From assembly GCF_003335105.1 (NCBI RefSeq), contig NZ_QFWQ01000011.1:88571-152570 (forward strand): 64,000 nt of DNA, written 5' to 3'. Shown piece after piece: positions 43,517-52,040 of this stretch. The translations under genes and the position numbers were made by a program. Origin of the DNA: Rhodanobacter denitrificans. GTDB taxonomy: Bacteria; Pseudomonadota; Gammaproteobacteria; Xanthomonadales; Rhodanobacteraceae. Each line of letters starts with the position of its first letter. Position 1 is the first letter of the stretch. The notes beneath the pieces were generated by a model. The model was not told the origin of the DNA. It saw only the letters and a program-made list of their open reading frames with translations, and did no database searches.

Positions 43517-45964
43517 TCAATGCGCTTTCGCGCCACCCTTCTCCGGCTTCACGTACGTCTCGAACAGCTCGTCGATGCGCCGGTATTCGTCGTACCAGGA
43601 ATCGGCATGCACGAAGCCGTGGCGTTCCAGCGGGTACAGCGACATCCAGAAGTTCTTCTTGTGCAGTTCGATGAAGCGCTGGTACAGGCGGATCGAATCC
43701 TCGGCGAGCACGTTGTCGTCGATCAGGCCGTGCTGGATCAGCAGCGGGTCCTGCAGCTTTTCCGCGTATTCGATCGGCGAGCTGGTCCGGTACGCTTCGG
43801 GATCGAGCTGCGGATCGTTGAGGATGTTCGAGGTGTACTCGTGGTTGTACAGCGTCCAGTCGCTGACCGGGCGCAGCGCGGCGCCGGCGGCGAATTCGCC
43901 CGGCGCACGCAGCAGCGCCATCTCGGTCATGAAGCCGCCGTAGCTGCCGCCGTAGATGCCCACGCGCCGCGGATCGACGCCGTGGTTTTTCACCAGCCAG
44001 GCCTTGCCGTCGAGCAGGTCCTCCAGCTCCGGGTGGCCCATCTGGCGGTAGATCGCGGTGCGCCAGGCGCGGCCGTAGCCCTCGGAGGCGCGGTAGTCCA
44101 TGTCCAGCACCACGTAGCCCTGCTGCACCAGCAGGTTGTGGAACATCTGCTCGCGGAAATAGTACGTGGACGACAGCGTGACGTTCTGCAGGTAGCCGGC
44201 GCCGTGGACGAAGATCACCGCCGGCCGCGAGGCGGGCGCGTCGGTTTCATTGGCCGGGCCGTAGTACTTCGCGTAGATCGAGCCGGCGCCGTGCGAGGAC
44301 GGCACCTCGACGATCTTCGGCGCGATCCAGTCGCGCGCGAGGTAGGCCGGCTTCATCGTGCGGGTCAGTTCGCGCGGCGTGCCGCCGGCGGCCGGCTGCA
44401 CCGCCAGCTGGGCGAACAGGTACGGCGAGGAATGCAGCACGGCCAGCTGCGTGCCGTCGGGTGACAGCGCGAAGTCGTCCATGCCCTGGTAGTTCGTCAC
44501 GCGCTCCAGCTCGCCGCCGGCGGGCGGCACGCGGTAGACGTCGTAGCTGTACGGCGCGACCTTGTTGGTGCGCAGGTAGAACCAGCGGCCGTCCTCGCCG
44601 AGCTGCGGATGGCTCACCTCGAACCGGCCGGCGGTCAGCGCCTTCGCCTTGCCGCCCAGCGGCTTCGCATACAGCTGCGACCAGCCGGTTTCCTCGGACA
44701 GGTACCACAGCGTGCGGCCGTCCTTCAGCCAGCCGAAATCGTTGAAGTTCCAGTTGATCCACGCCGGGTCGGTAAGCCGGTGCTGCGGCACCAGCGCGTG
44801 CCTGTCGAAGTCCACGCTGGCGATCCAGCGGTCCTTGTTGTCAATGGCGCGCAGCTGGATCGCCAGCTGGCCACCGTCGTCGCTCCACGCGATGCCGCCG
44901 CCACCGCCGTCCTCGGTGCCGGCGATGATGCGCACCGGGCGCACGTCGGGCGCCTTCAGCGCCTTCGCCTCGTCCTGCCTGCCGGCCTTTTCCAGCGCGG
45001 CCACCGCCTGCGCACGCAGCGCCTTGAGCGGGTCGTCCTTGATGCCCGGCAAGCCGTCGGTCTTCAGCGGGTACTGCTGGTGCGCGCGCAGGTCCAGCAG
45101 CAGCAGCGACTGCGGTGCGGGGTCGTTGCGCCCGACGTAGGTGCGTGCGTCCTTCGGCTCGGTATAGCCGCTCTCGGTGACGTAGTGGTTGACCTTGGAC
45201 GCCTCGCCCTTGGCGTGGTCCCTGGGCACGGTGACCACCAGCATCCAGCGGCCGTCCGGCGACAGTTCGGTATCCATCGCGCGGAACTTGTCGCCCAGCC
45301 AGAACGGCTGCGGCGCACGACCCGGGTCGGCCGCGTCCAGCGCCTTGTCCTCGTCGCGCATGGCCTGCTTGTCGGCCTTGATCTCGCGCAGCGTCGTGAA
45401 CAGCGCGAGCTGCTGCCTGCCCAATGCGTCGGGCTGCTTCGCCTGCGGATCGTCGGCGAATTTCAGTATCGCCGCCGGCGCCGCAACGCCGCTGGCCAGG
45501 TCGTAGCTGTACCAGTCGTTGCCGGCGCGGTACTGCAGCGCGCGGCCATCGGCGGAGAATCGGGGCGAGGACTCCGCCTGCGGCGTACGCGTCACCTGCT
45601 GGCGGCGGCCGCTGGCCAGGTCGACCACAAACACGTCGCCGTGCAGGATGAACGCGGCGCGCTTGTGCGTGCGATCGAACACCGCCGGGCCGTCGGCCTG
45701 CGCCAGCGCCGCAGGGTCCAGCTTCACGCCCTGGCCGCCCGCCGGGTCGACCCGGTACAGATCGCGCACCGGGCTGCCGTCGCGCTTCAGCGTGTAGTAA
45801 AGGCTGCGCCCGTCCACGCTCCAGTACGGCGCCTCCACCGGCTGGCCGATCCAGTCGGGGTTGGCCATCACGGTTTCCAGATCCAGCGGCGCCACGGCCG
45901 GTACGGCGGCGACCGCCGGCAGCACGGTGAGGCCGACAAGGGCGGCAAGCAGCATTCGACGCAT
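43517..45964 (-). CDS. Secreted S9-family serine peptidase (DPP-IV/acylaminoacyl-peptidase type)
   Basis: An 815-residue protein. A signal peptide (MRRMLLAALVGLTVLPAVAA) is followed by a beta-propeller of about 550 residues with DPP-IV-like repeats (SPDGRWMLVV; SADGRALQYR), and a C-terminal alpha/beta-hydrolase. The nucleophile is in IYGGSYGGFMT, the aspartate in HGLIDDNV and the histidine in ERHGFVH. It should release N-terminal peptides in the periplasm. The ATG at 45964 starts the signal peptide; the frame is open to 46012. Confidence 0.93.
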   Translation of the reverse strand: MRRMLLAALVGLTVLPAVAAVPAVAPLDLETVMANPDWIGQPVEAPYWSVDGRSLYYTLKRDGSPVRDLYRVDPAGGQGVKLDPAALAQADGPAVFDRTHKRAAFILHGDVFVVDLASGRRQQVTRTPQAESSPRFSADGRALQYRAGNDWYSYDLASGVAAPAAILKFADDPQAKQPDALGRQQLALFTTLREIKADKQAMRDEDKALDAADPGRAPQPFWLGDKFRAMDTELSPDGRWMLVVTVPRDHAKGEASKVNHYVTESGYTEPKDARTYVGRNDPAPQSLLLLDLRAHQQYPLKTDGLPGIKDDPLKALRAQAVAALEKAGRQDEAKALKAPDVRPVRIIAGTEDGGGGGIAWSDDGGQLAIQLRAIDNKDRWIASVDFDRHALVPQHRLTDPAWINWNFNDFGWLKDGRTLWYLSEETGWSQLYAKPLGGKAKALTAGRFEVSHPQLGEDGRWFYLRTNKVAPYSYDVYRVPPAGGELERVTNYQGMDDFALSPDGTQLAVLHSSPYLFAQLAVQPAAGGTPRELTRTMKPAYLARDWIAPKIVEVPSSHGAGSIYAKYYGPANETDAPASRPAVIFVHGAGYLQNVTLSSTYYFREQMFHNLLVQQGYVVLDMDYRASEGYGRAWRTAIYRQMGHPELEDLLDGKAWLVKNHGVDPRRVGIYGGSYGGFMTEMALLRAPGEFAAGAALRPVSDWTLYNHEYTSNILNDPQLDPEAYRTSSPIEYAEKLQDPLLIQHGLIDDNVLAEDSIRLYQRFIELHKKNFWMSLYPLERHGFVHADSWYDEYRRIDELFETYVKPEKGGAKAH

Positions 45965-46113
45965 GAATGTTCCCCCAAGCAAAGGGATCAGCATAACCGA
46001 GCGCGACGGCACCGCCAGGTCAACCGTGCCGAAAGTCAGGCCTCATCGGCTGCGATCGCCACGCCGGCACCACTCTCGCCGCGCAGCTGCCGCCCACGGC
46101 ACCGGCAAAGCCG

Positions 46114-46306
46114 CCGGTGCTGATCGGCGCGCGCTGGATCGACTGCGCACATCTGGGCATCCTCGGCGGCAGCAACGGCGGCCTGCTGATGGGCGCGCAT
46201 GATCGCCGGCCACGGCGTGGGTGCCCCGTTCAGCCCGCGCGTCGGCGATGCAGCGATCGGGCTGAGGTTCTTCGCGCACGAGCTGGGGCTGGGCACGGCG
46301 CCGTGA
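46114..46306 (+). pseudogene. Prolyl-oligopeptidase (S9A) remnant, frameshifted and deleted
   Basis: In one frame this region reads VLIGARWIDCAHLGILGGSNGGLLMGA (about 46117-46197, written here in two parts: the first nine residues are unremarkable, and HLGILGGSNGGLLMGA is the catalytic-serine motif of prolyl oligopeptidases). One base later, in the next frame, it reads GHGVGAPFSPRVGDAAIGL then RFFAHELGLG and a stop at 46306, which matches the C-terminal catalytic-histidine region of the same family. About 150 intervening residues and the whole N-terminal propeller are missing. This is therefore a decayed gene with an internal deletion and a frameshift. Confidence 0.7.
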
Positions 46307-46391
46307 CGGCACTGTTCCCCTCCTCGCACGTGCGGCATGCTGGCTGCACGTGCGGCGCGGGGGCGCCCGCGATGTCCGGGGAGAGGACCTG

Positions 46392-47150
46392 ATGAAAATT
46401 ACCGTGCTCGGCGTCGCCCTGCTGGCGCTGGCCTGCAACGTACCGACATACGCCGCCGAAACGCGCGAACAGATCTACAGGATCGGTGCCGACGTGGACG
46501 CCACCGGCCGCATCACCGCCACCCAGCTCGATGCAGACGTGCCCGCATCGATCGGGAGCGTGGTGTCCGCCGCAGTGAAGCAGTGGCACTTCGTACCGGC
46601 CCGGCGCGATGGCCAGCCGGTACCTGCGCATACTTTCGTCTACACCAAGCTGAAGGCTATCCCCGATACCCACGGCGGCTACAGCCTGCGCATCAGCTTC
46701 GAGGGCAATGGCCCCAGGATGCTGAAACAAAACATCCAGCCGCACTACCCCATGGATGCTGTTCGTAGGCGCGAATGCGCCTTTGTCGTACTGGATGCCA
46801 CCGTGCAACCCGATGGCAGTCTCGGGGACCTGTCGGCACACAGCCGGTTCGACGACTGGCCATTGCGCTCCTCATTCATCGGATCTGTATTGGCAGCCGC
46901 CAAGCAATGGCACGCGATACCGGAACAAGTCGACGGTCAACCCGTGGCGACCCGCATGCATCTTTCGGCGTCCTTCACCTTGAACGAACCGATCTTCACC
47001 GCGAAGCAGACCCGCATCCTGAACAACTATGCGCGCGAGGAAGCCGCCGACAACGCCCAGCCGGGCATTCCGCTGCCTTCCGACCAGACACTGGCACTGG
47101 ACAGTCCGCTGAAACCGAACGCCGTCGCCACGATCACCAACGCGCCCTGA
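46392..47150 (+). CDS. Exported protein with two TonB-C-like repeats
   Basis: A 252-residue protein with a signal peptide (MKITVLGVALLALACNVPTYA). Two similar domains follow: about 25-95 (IGADVDATGRITATQL...VSAAVKQWHFVPARRDGQPV) and about 120-205 (LDATVQPDGSLGDL...LAAAKQWHAIPEQVDGQPV). The AxKQWxFxPxxxxGxPV pattern is that of the TonB C-terminal/energy-transducer-like fold. No transmembrane anchor or proline-rich spacer is present, so it is not a full TonB; the function is unknown. GGGGAGAGG precedes the ATG. Confidence 0.75.
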   Translation: MKITVLGVALLALACNVPTYAAETREQIYRIGADVDATGRITATQLDADVPASIGSVVSAAVKQWHFVPARRDGQPVPAHTFVYTKLKAIPDTHGGYSLRISFEGNGPRMLKQNIQPHYPMDAVRRRECAFVVLDATVQPDGSLGDLSAHSRFDDWPLRSSFIGSVLAAAKQWHAIPEQVDGQPVATRMHLSASFTLNEPIFTAKQTRILNNYAREEAADNAQPGIPLPSDQTLALDSPLKPNAVATITNAP

Positions 47151-47294
47151 TTTTGCGGGTCCTGCATGGCCTCAGCGCCAGCGGTAACGGCCTTGCGGCG
47201 ACCGTGCGGAAGCTGGGCCGGGGCCGAGGATCGGGTAATCGCCAAAACTTTGAGGCAGGAGCTTGCTGACGAACACCCGTCGCACGGGGCGAAA

Positions 47295-47660
47295 TCAGCC
47301 CCCGCGAAATTCGCGGCGGTACATCGATGGCGTAGTGTTGAACGCCACGCCGAAATGCTGGCGCATGGACAGGGGCGAGCCGAAGCCGGCGCGCTCGGCA
47401 ATCCGTTCGATCGGTTGCGCGGTGGTTTCCAGCAATCGTTGCGCCAGCGCGAGACGCTGGCCGAGCAACCACTGCCCGCCGGTGGGGCCCGTGTGCTGGC
47501 GGAAGTGCCGGGTGAAGCTACGCCGACTCATCAGCGCCCTGGTCGCGAGCGAATCCAGGCTGTGCGCCATGTCGAGATGCCGCGCCGCCCAGTCCAGCAT
47601 CTTCGTCAGCAGACCTTCGCCGATGCTCGCCTGCACCGGCTGCTCGATGTATTGCGCCTG
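47295..47660 (-). pseudogene. C-terminal remnant of a GlxA-type AraC regulator
   Basis: The frame holds an intact AraC-type DNA-binding domain of about 110 residues (SLDSLATRALMSRRSFTRHF; PIERIAERAGFGSPLSMRQHF). Codons upstream of the first possible start still match the family: QAQYIEQPV at 47660-47634, the linker of GlxA/FtrA regulators. The DJ-1/PfpI-like N-terminal domain (about 200 residues) is absent and a stop codon interrupts the frame above. The homology breaks at about 47660, exactly where a hydrolase remnant begins on the other strand. A short product from the GTG at 47636 (113 aa) could still be made. Confidence 0.65.
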
Positions 47661-47770
47661 GCTACGACGGCGGCCATTTCATGCTGCAGGAACATGCTGC
47701 CTCCGTGGCGCAGGAGGTCCTCTCCATGTTCGGCCCGACTGGCAGCGAGGCGCCGGTTCGGGGACACTGA
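47657..47770 (+). pseudogene. C-terminal tail of an alpha/beta-hydrolase gene
   Basis: An open frame with no start reads PGYDGGHFMLQEHAASVAQE then VLSMFGPTGSEAPVRGH and a stop at 47770. GGHFxLxEH is the catalytic-histidine region at the end of epoxide-hydrolase/esterase-type alpha/beta-hydrolases. The rest of the gene is missing; sequence to the left belongs to the AraC remnant on the opposite strand. This marks a deletion junction at about 47657. Confidence 0.6.
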
Positions 47771-47796
47771 CGGGACTGGAACCATCGAGCCATCGC

Positions 47797-48459
47797 ATGA
47801 CCCTCCCTACCGTCGAACACGAAACCGCCGCCAACCCTCGCTACAGCATCCTCTGGCTGCACGGCCTGGGCGCGGACGGCCACGACTTCGCGCCGATCGT
47901 GCCGGAGCTGGTGGACCCGGCGTGGCCGGCACTGCGCTTCGTGTTTCCGCACGCACCGGTGCGCCCGGTGACGGTCAACAACGGCATGTCGATGCGCGCG
48001 TGGTACGACATCTACGCGTTCGACGCCGCCGCGCGGCAGGACGAAGCCGGCATCCGCGCCTCGATCGCCGCGGTGGAGGCGCTGATCACGCGCGAGCACG
48101 AGCGTGGCGTGCCGAGCGAGCGGATCATCCTCGCCGGCTTCTCGCAGGGTGGCGCGATCGCGCTGGCTGCCGGGCTGCGCCATACGGAAAAGCTGGCCGG
48201 CATCGTCGCGCTGTCCACCTACCTGCCGATCTCCGCCACGCTCGCCAACGAGCGCAGCGCCGCGAACGCGGCCACGCCGATCTTCTGGGGCCACGGCACG
48301 GCCGACCCGGTGGTGGTGCTGCCGCGCGGCCTTGCCTCCCGCGATGCACTGCAGGCACTAGGTTACGCGGTGGACTGGCATACCTACCCGATGGCCCATG
48401 CGGTCTGCGCCGATGAAATCGGCGACCTGCGCCGCTGGCTGGGCCTGCGGCTGGCGTAA
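47797..48459 (+). CDS. Carboxylesterase/phospholipase family hydrolase
   Basis: A 220-residue cytosolic alpha/beta-hydrolase of the carboxylesterase II (EstB/YpfH) family. It has WLHGLGADGHDFAPIVPEL at the start (oxyanion loop), the nucleophile in LAGFSQGGAIAL at about residue 113, the aspartate in GHGTADPVV and the histidine in YPMAHAV. Members hydrolyse short-chain esters. The frame continues upstream, but the ATG at 47797 fits the family N-terminus. It starts 26 nt after the hydrolase remnant. Confidence 0.92.
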   Translation: MTLPTVEHETAANPRYSILWLHGLGADGHDFAPIVPELVDPAWPALRFVFPHAPVRPVTVNNGMSMRAWYDIYAFDAAARQDEAGIRASIAAVEALITREHERGVPSERIILAGFSQGGAIALAAGLRHTEKLAGIVALSTYLPISATLANERSAANAATPIFWGHGTADPVVVLPRGLASRDALQALGYAVDWHTYPMAHAVCADEIGDLRRWLGLRLA

Positions 48460-48489
48460 GCATGACTGCGCTGCGGCATACTTGCCCGC

Positions 48490-49542
48490 ATGCGCGAACC
48501 CACCTCCCGCCGCGCCGCGCGCGGCCGCATCGAACAGAGCCCGCTGCCGGATTTCTGCCAGCTGCCGGCGCTGTTCGCGCTGCTCGTGGTGGGCGCGCTG
48601 ACGGTGACCGTGATGTGGCTGGCGCGCGACGACCCGCGCGACTGGTCGGCCTATAGCGTCGGCATGCTGTTCGCGACCCTGCTGGGCATGGTCGCGGCGG
48701 TGACGCTGTGCGCGCTGCGACCATGGCTGCAGCGCCTGCCCGGGCACCTGCCGTATGTGGGGGTGTGGCTGCTGATCCTGCTGGTCGTGCTGGCCGGCAG
48801 CATCGCGGCGCACTGGTTCGACGGCGCACTGCAGATGCACCTGGTGCGCGGCAGCCTGCCCGTATTCGTGCGTGACAACGTGCTGATCGCCGCCCTGCTC
48901 GGCGCCGCGATGCTGCGCTATTTCTACGTGCTGGCGCAGTGGCAGGCGCGGCTGGCGGCGGTCACCCGCGCCCAGGTCGGGGCGCTGCAGGCGCGCATCC
49001 GGCCGCACTTCCTGTTCAACAGCATGAACACGGTGGCGGCGCTGATCCGGGTCGACCCCGACGCCGCGGAACGCACGGTGGAAGACCTCTCCGAATTGTT
49101 CCGCGCCGCGCTGGGCCAGCACGACAGCGCCGATGGCACGCTGGGCGAGGAGCTGGCGCTGGTCGAACGCTACCTGGCGATCGAGCAGCTGCGCCTGGGC
49201 GAGCGCCTGCGCGTGCGCCGCGAACTGGACGAGCTGCCGCGGGATTTTCCGCTGCCGCGGCTGCTGCTGCAGCCGCTGGTGGAGAATGCGGTGCGCCACG
49301 GCATCCAGCCGCTGCGCGAAGGCGGCGAGGTGAGCTTGCGCGGCTGGCGCGACGGCAACGGCGTGCGCATCGAGATCGCCAATCCGCTGCCGGCCACCCC
49401 ACCCGCCGCCGGCAACGGCCATGGCCTGGACAGCGTGCGCCAGCGCGTGGCCTATCGCTACGGACCGCTGGCGAAGGTGCAGGCCGGCGCGCAGGACGAG
49501 CGCTTCGTGGTGCTTCTGCAATTGCCGGGAGGCCCGGCCTGA
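48490..49542 (+). CDS. algZ: LytS/AlgZ-type sensor histidine kinase
   Basis: A 350-residue membrane kinase. Four hydrophobic helices lie at about residues 25-45, 55-75, 87-107 and 128-145. The His-kinase domain has the phosphoacceptor in RIRPHFLFNSMNTVAAL (about 171-187), the N-box in QPLVENAVRHG and the G-box in GHGLDSVRQRV. This is the LytS/AlgZ (FimS) class. The stop codon overlaps the next gene's ATG by one base (TGATG), so it forms a translationally coupled pair with the LytTR regulator. In pseudomonads the AlgZR pair controls alginate and type IV pili; the target here is not known. Confidence 0.9.
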   Translation: MREPTSRRAARGRIEQSPLPDFCQLPALFALLVVGALTVTVMWLARDDPRDWSAYSVGMLFATLLGMVAAVTLCALRPWLQRLPGHLPYVGVWLLILLVVLAGSIAAHWFDGALQMHLVRGSLPVFVRDNVLIAALLGAAMLRYFYVLAQWQARLAAVTRAQVGALQARIRPHFLFNSMNTVAALIRVDPDAAERTVEDLSELFRAALGQHDSADGTLGEELALVERYLAIEQLRLGERLRVRRELDELPRDFPLPRLLLQPLVENAVRHGIQPLREGGEVSLRGWRDGNGVRIEIANPLPATPPAAGNGHGLDSVRQRVAYRYGPLAKVQAGAQDERFVVLLQLPGGPA

Positions 49543-50246
49543 TGCGCGTACTGGTGGTCGACGACGAACCGCTGGCGCGCGCGCGCATGATCACGCTGCT
49601 GGGCGAATGCGCCGAGGCGGAGGTCGTTGGCAGCGTCGGCGACGGCGAAACCGCGCTGGCCGCGCTAGACGAACTGCAGCCGGACGCGTTGCTGCTGGAC
49701 ATCAACATGCCCGGCACCGACGGCGTGGCGCTGGCGCAGCGCCTGGCCAGCCGCGCACGACCGCAGGTGATCTTCTGCACCGCCTATGAGTCGCACGCGC
49801 TGAAGGCGTTCGAGCTTGGCGCGGTCGACTACCTGCTCAAGCCGGTGCGGCTCGACCGCCTGCGCGATGCGCTGCAGCGTGCGCAACGACGCCTCGCCGA
49901 CGCCCCGCGCGAGCCGGCCGCGTACCTGCGCGGCCGGCTGCGCGGCGAACAGGTGCGCATCGCGCTGGACGAAGTGATCTGCCTGCTCGCCGACGAGAAA
50001 TACGTGGTCGTGCAGCACCGCCGCGGCGAACTGCTGATCGAGGATTCGCTGCGCCAGCTCGAAGAAACCTACCCCGGCCAGCTGATCCGCCTGCACCGCA
50101 ACTGCCTCGTCCCGCCACCGCGCCTGCTCGGCCTCAAGACCCTCCCCGACGGCCGCGTGCTGGCCCGCCTCGACGGCAGCGAGCTCAACCCCGAGATCAG
50201 CCGGCGCAATTTGCCGGCGGTGAGGAAGCTGTTGCGGTTGGGGTGA
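49542..50246 (+). CDS. algR: LytTR-family response regulator, AlgR-like
   Basis: A 234-residue regulator. The receiver domain has acidic residues in VVDDEPLARARM, the phosphoacceptor aspartate in LLLDINMPGTDG (about residue 54), a threonine in FCTAYES and a lysine in YLLKPV. The C-terminal LytTR DNA-binding domain (about 130-230) has EVICLLADEKYVVVQHRRGE and LIRLHRNCLVP. It is the partner of the kinase encoded just upstream. No gene downstream shares its strand closely; the next pair starts 228 nt later with different composition. Confidence 0.92.
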   Translation: MRVLVVDDEPLARARMITLLGECAEAEVVGSVGDGETALAALDELQPDALLLDINMPGTDGVALAQRLASRARPQVIFCTAYESHALKAFELGAVDYLLKPVRLDRLRDALQRAQRRLADAPREPAAYLRGRLRGEQVRIALDEVICLLADEKYVVVQHRRGELLIEDSLRQLEETYPGQLIRLHRNCLVPPPRLLGLKTLPDGRVLARLDGSELNPEISRRNLPAVRKLLRLG

Positions 50247-50474
50247 GCGCTCCGTCTGCCGAATCCAGCGGACAAGCCGGAACGGTTTCTATCATCGAGA
50301 TACGGACGCGGCGACTTCGTGGTGGGGACGTCACATAGGCAGCCAAATGCATTGAATACATGCGAGTCCCTATTGCTTGACGACCGAAAGGCGAAAGCTG
50401 AACATCGCTTGCATATGGCCCGATTTTGGGTCGCTGTGTTAACCCATCCATATACTTCTTGAGGGGGAAACGAG

Positions 50475-51122
50475 ATGGCCTTACCGGATAGCTACACGAT
50501 GAAAGCCGGATCCATTCCAGCCTACTTCGATGCAATGCTGGATGCCCAGCCGCCCGAACGTTTCTCTCTGAAATTTCTTGAAAACCTCGGATTCACATCC
50601 ACTAACGACCGTCTTTTTATAGGAATCCTTAAGGACCTTGGGTTCCTAAATAGAGATGGCCAACCTCAGCAACGGTACTTCGAGTTCATGGACCGAAGTC
50701 GTGCAAAGGATGTTTTGGCCGAAGGCATACGTGAGGCCTACGCTGACCTGTTCGCAATCAACACCAAAGCCAATGAATTCACCGTGCAGGACGCAAAAAA
50801 TAAGCTCCGCACACTCTATGCTGGAAAGAAGACGGATCTTGTCATTGGCCATGTAGCAAAAACATTTCGGGCACTTTGTGACTACGCTGACTTCTCAGGC
50901 GAGCCAACGGCGCGTAAAGAGCGCCCAACTGGTGAGGACACTCGTGATCAGAGTCCCCCCGAGAGGATTTCTCCCACAAAGCAGGTATCGGATGACTCGT
51001 CGTCCATCGGGAAGATCAAGGTCGCCGGCCTTCAGTACCATATCAATATTGTTTTGCCCGATACGCGCGATCAAGCCGTTTTCGATGCAATTTTTCGATC
51101 TCTCCGGGAACACCTGGGATGA
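50475..51122 (+). CDS. DUF5343 protein of a two-gene accessory module
   Basis: A 215-residue protein matching DUF5343: MALPDSYTMKAGSIPAYFDAML with FSLKFLENLGFTSTNDRLFIGILKDLGFL (about 30-60), resembling a winged-helix, then a variable linker of charged residues (about 140-180) and a short conserved end (VAGLQYHINIVLPDTRDQAVFDAIFRSL). DUF5343 occurs in accessory genome regions; its function is not established, and the N-domain may bind DNA or RNA. The base composition is clearly poorer in G+C than the neighbouring genes. Its stop overlaps the ATG of the HEPN gene (ATGA). GAGGGGG precedes the ATG. Confidence 0.8.
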   Translation: MALPDSYTMKAGSIPAYFDAMLDAQPPERFSLKFLENLGFTSTNDRLFIGILKDLGFLNRDGQPQQRYFEFMDRSRAKDVLAEGIREAYADLFAINTKANEFTVQDAKNKLRTLYAGKKTDLVIGHVAKTFRALCDYADFSGEPTARKERPTGEDTRDQSPPERISPTKQVSDDSSSIGKIKVAGLQYHINIVLPDTRDQAVFDAIFRSLREHLG

Positions 51123-51694
51123 GAGAGCTAGATCTCTATTCATTTGTTTATCGTGGTGTGCTCACGGAAGAGACCTTGGACCGAGCCGGTCGCCGTCGGC
51201 GCAATCACTTCGGAACGGAAGATGCACTAGCAGCACAAAAGTCTCTCTCCTACGAATTTCTTGATGCGGACCTCCTAACCGAGGCGCAGCGCATGTCGGT
51301 AGTTTACGCAGCAATACACGCCTTTGAGAATGCTGTTCGGCAGTTGGTCACCAAGGCCATGGCGGAGGAGCATGGTGAAACTTGGTGGACAAAGGTTCCG
51401 GAGAGAATCCGAAAGGCATCAAACGGCAGAATGGCGGAGGATGCGAAATTTCGCTGGCATGGCGCTCGCGGTGCGAGTGACATCAACTACTGTGACTTCA
51501 GCGACCTATCGTCGATCATCGTTGTGAACTGGCCCGTGTTCGATGACCTTCTCGGAAACATGGAGTGGGCAAAAACAACTCTCAATACGTTAGAGAAGAG
51601 CAGAAACATAGTCATGCACGGCGGAAGTCTCTCCAAGGAAGATGTCGAGCGCATAGGCATGAACATCCGTGACTGGATACGACAAGCGGGCTAA
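51119..51694 (+). CDS. Swt1-like HEPN-domain protein (candidate RNase)
   Basis: A 191-residue protein of the Swt1 HEPN type. The helical bundle contains YAAIHAFENAVRQLVTKAM (about 62-80) and the HEPN catalytic signature Rx4-6H as RNIVMHGG (Arg162, His167), in a helix after LNTLEKS. HEPN domains with this motif are commonly metal-independent RNases in toxin-antitoxin and antiphage systems. The N-terminal ~45 residues are family-specific. It is translationally coupled to the DUF5343 gene, which suggests a complex, with DUF5343 as sensor, partner or neutraliser. The pair forms a low-G+C island of about 1.2 kb. Confidence 0.82.
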   Translation: MRELDLYSFVYRGVLTEETLDRAGRRRRNHFGTEDALAAQKSLSYEFLDADLLTEAQRMSVVYAAIHAFENAVRQLVTKAMAEEHGETWWTKVPERIRKASNGRMAEDAKFRWHGARGASDINYCDFSDLSSIIVVNWPVFDDLLGNMEWAKTTLNTLEKSRNIVMHGGSLSKEDVERIGMNIRDWIRQAG

Positions 51695-51824
51695 CAAATC
51701 ATTCCCGAGATCGGGATCCAGCTCACTTATCTCGCAACTCAGCGCCGCCACAGCGCCTCCTTCTCCACTTGGCGTGGACGAAGCATATGCGTCAATGGCA
51801 GGTAGCTACGAGCGAGGAGCTACC

Positions 51825-52037
51825 ATGAGCCACCCCTTCAAAGTCGGCGATCACGTGCGCTGGAATTCGGAAGCGGGCTACGTGACCGGCCGGATCATCA
51901 AGGTGCATACGCGCGATACCGAGTACAAGGGCCACATGCACCGTTGCAGCGAGGCCGATCCGCAGTACGAGATCCAGAGCGACAAGACCGATCACGTCGC
52001 CATGCACAAGGGCGCGGCGCTGCACAAGATCGACTGA
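51825..52037 (+). CDS. DUF2945 (TUDOR-like) small protein
   Basis: A 70-residue protein beginning MSHPFKVGDHVRWNSEAGYV, with TGRIIKVHTRD and PQYEIQSDKTDHVAMHKGAALHKI. This is the hypervirulence-associated TUDOR/DUF2945 fold, an SH3-like barrel whose partner is unknown in bacteria. GAGGAG at 51814-51819 lies 5 nt before the ATG. The next gene (DUF488) begins 3 nt after its stop, so the two are one transcript. The longer open frame from 51669 is not supported. Confidence 0.88.
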   Translation: MSHPFKVGDHVRWNSEAGYVTGRIIKVHTRDTEYKGHMHRCSEADPQYEIQSDKTDHVAMHKGAALHKID

Positions 52038-52040
52038 GCG

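Noticed and set aside
46117-46392. A 91-codon gene starting at 46117
   Set aside because: The first part is the serine motif of prolyl oligopeptidase, but the family match changes frame after 46198; treated as a pseudogene remnant instead.
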